Source: Gelidibacter algens (GTDB taxonomy: Bacteria; Bacteroidota; Bacteroidia; Flavobacteriales; Flavobacteriaceae). Taken from it: DNA of 64,000 nt. The notes under the pieces are model-generated. The model made no database searches. It was not told the origin of the DNA and saw only the letters and a program-made list of their open reading frames with translations. Position 1 is the first letter of the stretch; each line of letters begins with the position of its first letter. Made by a program: the position numbers and the translations under genes. This document shows, in pieces, positions 60,677 to 64,000 of this stretch. Location: contig NZ_LZRN01000009.1 of assembly GCF_001678675.1 (NCBI RefSeq), positions 62,001-126,000 on the forward strand, in the 5' to 3' direction.

Positions 60677-61345
60677 ATGAAATATACCCTCTTTAGTATT
60701 AGCATGCTTTTATTTTTTGCTTGTGGCGGTTTTAAAGAAATAGTGGACAAACCCATTATTTTTGATGAAGAACGCATCCAACTTACCAAAGACTATTTGT
60801 TAACCCGTTATGGTTTGGAGCAAGACAATTCCACCATCGTACCAAAAATGATCGTATTGCACTGGACGGAAATCCCAACGCTCCAACAATCGTTTAATGC
60901 GTTTTATAAATCTGAATTGCCAAGCAGGCCTGATATTGCCACCGCAAGCAGTCTAAATGTTTCTTCGCAATTTTTAGTGGATTTGGATGGTACCATTTAC
61001 CGTTTAATGCCCGAAACCACAATGGCACGGCATGTCATCGGTTTAAACCACGTAGCCATTGGTGTTGAAAATGTTGGAGGAACTGCAGATGTGCCTCTAA
61101 CCAAAGCTCAGATAAAATCGAACATTTGGTTGGTCAATTATTTAAGCAAAAAGTATCCTATTGAATACCTCATTGGTCATTTTGAATATACTAATTTTGA
61201 AGGTCATGAGTTATGGCTTGAGAAAGATGACGGTTATAGAACAGAAAAAGTTGATCCAGGAGAAGACTTTATGAAGGCCGTTAAAAAAGGCACTAAAAAA
61301 TTCAATTTGAAATCAGCTCCGGCCAAAATTAATAGAGCATTATAA
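60677..61345 (+). CDS. N-acetylmuramoyl-L-alanine amidase (Amidase_2) lipoprotein
   Basis: The 222-residue protein starts at ATG 60677 (MKYTLFSISML) with a lipobox LFFACG (Cys14). The amidase_2/PGRP-type fold shows the zinc ligands in IVLHWTE and FEGHELW and the NHVAIGVENVGG stretch. It hydrolyses the amide bond between muramic acid and the stem peptide of peptidoglycan, in the periplasm. It follows the ABC permease gene, but with its own promoter, so it is probably independent. Confidence 0.9.
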   Translation: MKYTLFSISMLLFFACGGFKEIVDKPIIFDEERIQLTKDYLLTRYGLEQDNSTIVPKMIVLHWTEIPTLQQSFNAFYKSELPSRPDIATASSLNVSSQFLVDLDGTIYRLMPETTMARHVIGLNHVAIGVENVGGTADVPLTKAQIKSNIWLVNYLSKKYPIEYLIGHFEYTNFEGHELWLEKDDGYRTEKVDPGEDFMKAVKKGTKKFNLKSAPAKINRAL

Positions 61346-61451
61346 AATGGTCTAATCATATTTGGGAAACCAACCGACATGATAATTAAGGCAATCACCC
61401 GACTGAACGGAACGGACAGGTTTGTCAATAAAAAACACTAAAAATTAACAA

Positions 61452-62915
61452 ATGAAATCTATTTTCACCTTAGTCCTTGCCATTGTTTCATTCTCTGCAA
61501 TGGCACAAGTTAATTCTATGACTACCAATCTTTACGACAGCTACTCAAAATATAAAGAGGCAAGTCTGGACAATCGTCGTATCAAACATGACGACATCCA
61601 ACCGCTGATTATGAAGCTCGAAAGCGATCCTAAGTATACCGTTCAGAAAGTGGGCGAGAGTATAAAAGGAAAAAAAATCAGCTTGATCAGTATCGGAACT
61701 GGAGATACCAGCGTTTTTTTGTGGTCTCAAATGCATGGGGACGAACCCACCGCCACCCAAGCCATTTTTGACATTTTTAATTTTTTGAACAGCGCTGATT
61801 TCAAATCGGAAAAAGAAGAACTTTTAAGCAAGGTCACGCTTCATTTTTTACCTATGCTCAATCCTGATGGTGCTGAGGTATTTACCAGACGTAACGTTTT
61901 GGGTGTTGACATCAACAGAGACGCACTGATGTTGCAATCTCCAGAAAGCAAAATCCTTAAACGCATCAGAGACAGTCTGGATGCTGATTTTGGATTCAAT
62001 CTTCATGACCAAAGCACCTATTACAATGCTGAGCGCACAGCTAAACCTGCTACTATTTCCTATTTAGCGCCTGCCTACAATTATGAAAAGGACATCAATG
62101 ATGTTCGCGGAAACGCCATGAAAGTGATTGTGTATATGAACAGCATTATCCAAAAATATGCACCAGGACAAGTAGGACGTTACAACGATGATTTTGAGCC
62201 ACGCGCTTTTGGTGACAACATCCAACTGTGGGGCACAAGTGCCATTTTGATTGAATCTGGTGGTTATAAAAACGATGTTGAAAAACAAGAAATCAGAAAG
62301 CTTAATTTTGTCTCTATTTTATCTGCGTGTTACATAATTGCCACCGGAGAATACAAAAGTATTCCCTTGGAAGATTATGAAAAAATACCAGAAAACGATC
62401 GCAAATTATTCGATTTAAAAATAGAACGTTTTACCCATAAACTTTTAGGAAATGATTATATTTTGGACATTGGTATCAATCATTTGGAAGTTGAGGACAA
62501 AAATCACGAGACCTTCTACAATGTAGGAAGTATTGTTGAAAAAGGCGATTTATCAACCTTTTATGGTTACGAAACTTTGGATGCTACGGGCTATCGTTTG
62601 ATAGAAGGAAAAGTATATCCTGAAATCGTTCAAACCATGACCGATTTGGAGGCTATGGACATTTATGGCTTATTAAAATCAGGATACACCTATGTGCGAT
62701 TGGCGCAATTTTCTCAAAAGGACAAAGACGTTTCCGTGCCCATTAATATTTTGAGCAAAGATCAAAAGGTACCAGGGTTTTATGTGAATATTGGCAACAA
62801 TCCTAATTTTGTCCTCCAAAAAGATGGTAGCGTGGACTACGCCGTTGTGAACGGATTCTTGATCAACTTACAAACCAAAAAAAGCAATTTTAAGAATGCC
62901 ATTTTCTATAAGTAA
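61452..62915 (+). CDS. Secreted M14-family zinc carboxypeptidase
   Basis: The 487-residue protein has a signal peptide ending AMAQVN, then a carboxypeptidase fold with the HxxE ligand in MHGDEPTAT (about 95-98) and a later His in FNLHDQSTY (about 183), the Arg in NPDGAEVFTRRN and the catalytic Glu in LIESGGYKN. It is the M14 type that removes terminal amino acids, perhaps from peptides or cell wall material outside. A C-terminal region of 200 residues is beta-rich and of unknown role (about 290-487). Confidence 0.92.
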   Translation: MKSIFTLVLAIVSFSAMAQVNSMTTNLYDSYSKYKEASLDNRRIKHDDIQPLIMKLESDPKYTVQKVGESIKGKKISLISIGTGDTSVFLWSQMHGDEPTATQAIFDIFNFLNSADFKSEKEELLSKVTLHFLPMLNPDGAEVFTRRNVLGVDINRDALMLQSPESKILKRIRDSLDADFGFNLHDQSTYYNAERTAKPATISYLAPAYNYEKDINDVRGNAMKVIVYMNSIIQKYAPGQVGRYNDDFEPRAFGDNIQLWGTSAILIESGGYKNDVEKQEIRKLNFVSILSACYIIATGEYKSIPLEDYEKIPENDRKLFDLKIERFTHKLLGNDYILDIGINHLEVEDKNHETFYNVGSIVEKGDLSTFYGYETLDATGYRLIEGKVYPEIVQTMTDLEAMDIYGLLKSGYTYVRLAQFSQKDKDVSVPINILSKDQKVPGFYVNIGNNPNFVLQKDGSVDYAVVNGFLINLQTKKSNFKNAIFYK

Positions 62916-62928
62916 GCACAAGTTGAGA

Positions 62929-64000
62929 CTAGTAGTGATCTCTCAAATATTCGAAAATAAGTTGCATTTGCTCCTTAACTTTGGTTGAAGATGTCGTGTA
63001 ATGGTTGTTCATAAAACTAAAAATCAATACCTCGCCAGAGCTGGTCAATAAATACCCACTTAAGCAGTAATTATTTCCTACAGTGCCTGATTTTGCGTAA
63101 ATATAGGGGCCTTTATCGCTTCCATACCAGTTTTTTAAAGTGCCAATATTTCCTCCAACGGGAAAGTAATTGAACAAACGCTTTCTTGGAATTTCGGTAT
63201 AGAGCTTCTCAAGAACCTGTACAAAGGATAACGGCGTAAAGAGGTTGTAGCGGCTTAATCCGGAGCCATCCACCCAACGGGGTTGCTGCTTGAGATGTTT
63301 GAGCTGGTTGTCAAGAATGGATTTACGTATGGTATCAGCATCTAAAGTATCAGACACTGTTGAAGAGGCTAAAATCAACAGTTGTTCAGCCAAAAAATTA
63401 TCACTTACCTGCATCATCCGTTTGTATAAACTGTCTGACGGAATACTGTAAAGAATCTTATCAGTGTTTGCGCTGGTATAGGGAATGATCTCAACCTTAT
63501 TAGGAAGCAAATTATCCCAAAGTTGTTTCACCATAGTGGTATCCATAACAAATGGCACTTCAATGGTATCTTTGTCGGTAAGTTTATAAAAGAAATTGTT
63601 GGCATTAAAATCTCGGCGCTTGTCCATTAAGGTGTAAGTTGTCTGCGCTTTTAAAAACTCTGGAGAAGTCTTTAAATCTGTAGTATTAGAAACTTTCAAT
63701 ACATTACCATACATGGGGAATGCACTGCGTTCTGGACTATAATAGGTGTCATAATCTTCCCACGCCCACCCCGGTCCAAATTTTTCATTATTGTAATTAT
63801 TCGTAACAAGTTTTATGGCGCTGAAATTCTTCATAAAATTAATGGCGGTGCTGTCTTTAAAAAAAGGATGCAGAAAACTTGGGTCTCCCGTTCCTTTAAC
63901 AATCAGCGTGTCCTGATGGATGGCGTATTTAAAAGCCGGAATTTTTTCAGGCAAATACTGTAGCGCGGTAAATAAAGTGAAAATTTTGGTGTTGCTGGCC
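62929..64000 (-). CDS. PBP4-type D-Ala-D-Ala carboxypeptidase, N-terminus cut by window edge
   Basis: The visible part, about 357 residues, includes the S13 catalytic SNTK (SxxK) next to the window edge, the SGLSRYN segment (SxN-like) in the middle and KSGTVGN (KTG-like) near the C-terminus, in the right order for a penicillin-binding protein 4/DacB carboxypeptidase-endopeptidase. The N-terminal signal and first part lie beyond the right edge of the window. It trims peptidoglycan stem peptides. It converges on the M14 gene with a 13-bp gap. Confidence 0.92.
   Translation of the reverse strand, partial: ASNTKIFTLFTALQYLPEKIPAFKYAIHQDTLIVKGTGDPSFLHPFFKDSTAINFMKNFSAIKLVTNNYNNEKFGPGWAWEDYDTYYSPERSAFPMYGNVLKVSNTTDLKTSPEFLKAQTTYTLMDKRRDFNANNFFYKLTDKDTIEVPFVMDTTMVKQLWDNLLPNKVEIIPYTSANTDKILYSIPSDSLYKRMMQVSDNFLAEQLLILASSTVSDTLDADTIRKSILDNQLKHLKQQPRWVDGSGLSRYNLFTPLSFVQVLEKLYTEIPRKRLFNYFPVGGNIGTLKNWYGSDKGPYIYAKSGTVGNNYCLSGYLLTSSGEVLIFSFMNNHYTTSSTKVKEQMQLIFEYLRDHY

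Noticed and set aside
1-64000. CRISPR arrays, rRNA genes, complete insertion sequences
   Set aside because: No regularly spaced 25-40 bp direct repeats with unique spacers, no rRNA-like sequence and no transposase gene were seen.

Overview
The window is a piece of a chromosome from a Bacteroidota bacterium, most likely a member of the Flavobacteriaceae. The evidence is AT-rich DNA, promoters with the Bacteroidota -7 motif TAnnTTTG, short leaders before start codons, a type IX secretion C-terminal sorting domain on an aminopeptidase, an SDR-type threonine dehydrogenase of the flavobacterial kind, and RND pumps fused to TolC-like channels. Species cannot be named from the sequence alone.

Layout. 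(1) 1-14229 is core or ancient accessory chromosome: a lipoprotein; a hybrid histidine kinase converging on a sigma-54-dependent response regulator; four tandem paralogous small secreted PepSY-like proteins; threonine dehydrogenase; a ferritin-like four-helix protein; a DUF2207/LemA pair; and an orphan gene that fuses a contractile-tail sheath protein to an AAA+ ATPase of the contractile injection system type. (2) 14230-14895 is gene debris, including a Fic fragment, next to a tRNA-Asn 3' fragment. (3) 14896-45398 is a 30.5-kb mobilizable island inserted in tRNA-Asn. It is bounded by 44-bp direct repeats and has a frameshifted tyrosine recombinase at one end and a primase/helicase/MobC/relaxase block at the other. 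Its cargo is heavy-metal efflux: two adaptor plus RND-TolC systems, a Zn/Cd-type P-ATPase, a CDF transporter, an MFS transporter, a HupE/UreJ membrane protein, a Fur-family regulator, a PII-like protein and several His-rich small proteins. (4) 45399-64000 is chromosome again: the intact tRNA-Asn, RseP, a secreted M1 aminopeptidase, a SCO protein, feoAB with a small Cys-containing partner, a DtxR-family regulator divergent from a TonB receptor/thioredoxin/metal ABC transporter cluster, a peptidoglycan amidase, an M14 peptidase and a truncated PBP4-type carboxypeptidase.

How the parts work together. The island looks like a metal-detoxification cassette: two tripartite pumps for periplasmic and cytoplasmic divalent cations, the P-ATPase and CDF for export across the inner membrane, and Fur/PII proteins as likely sensors. 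Two unannotated 58-residue single-span membrane proteins (18204-18380 and 29031-29207) are paralogues of each other. Each lies just downstream of a metal exporter, which suggests a shared accessory role. The right-hand chromosomal block is a metal-uptake counterpart: feoAB and the TonB/ABC cluster share candidate DtxR-type operators (TTTAGA-N4-TCTAAA and derivatives), so the adjacent DtxR-family protein probably controls them.

Most notable: the orphan sheath-AAA+ fusion (11039-13180), the tRNA-Asn island with paired arm-type repeats, the pair of small proteins, and the internal signal-peptide-like segment in both RND-TolC fusions. No CRISPR array, rRNA operon or complete insertion sequence was seen.
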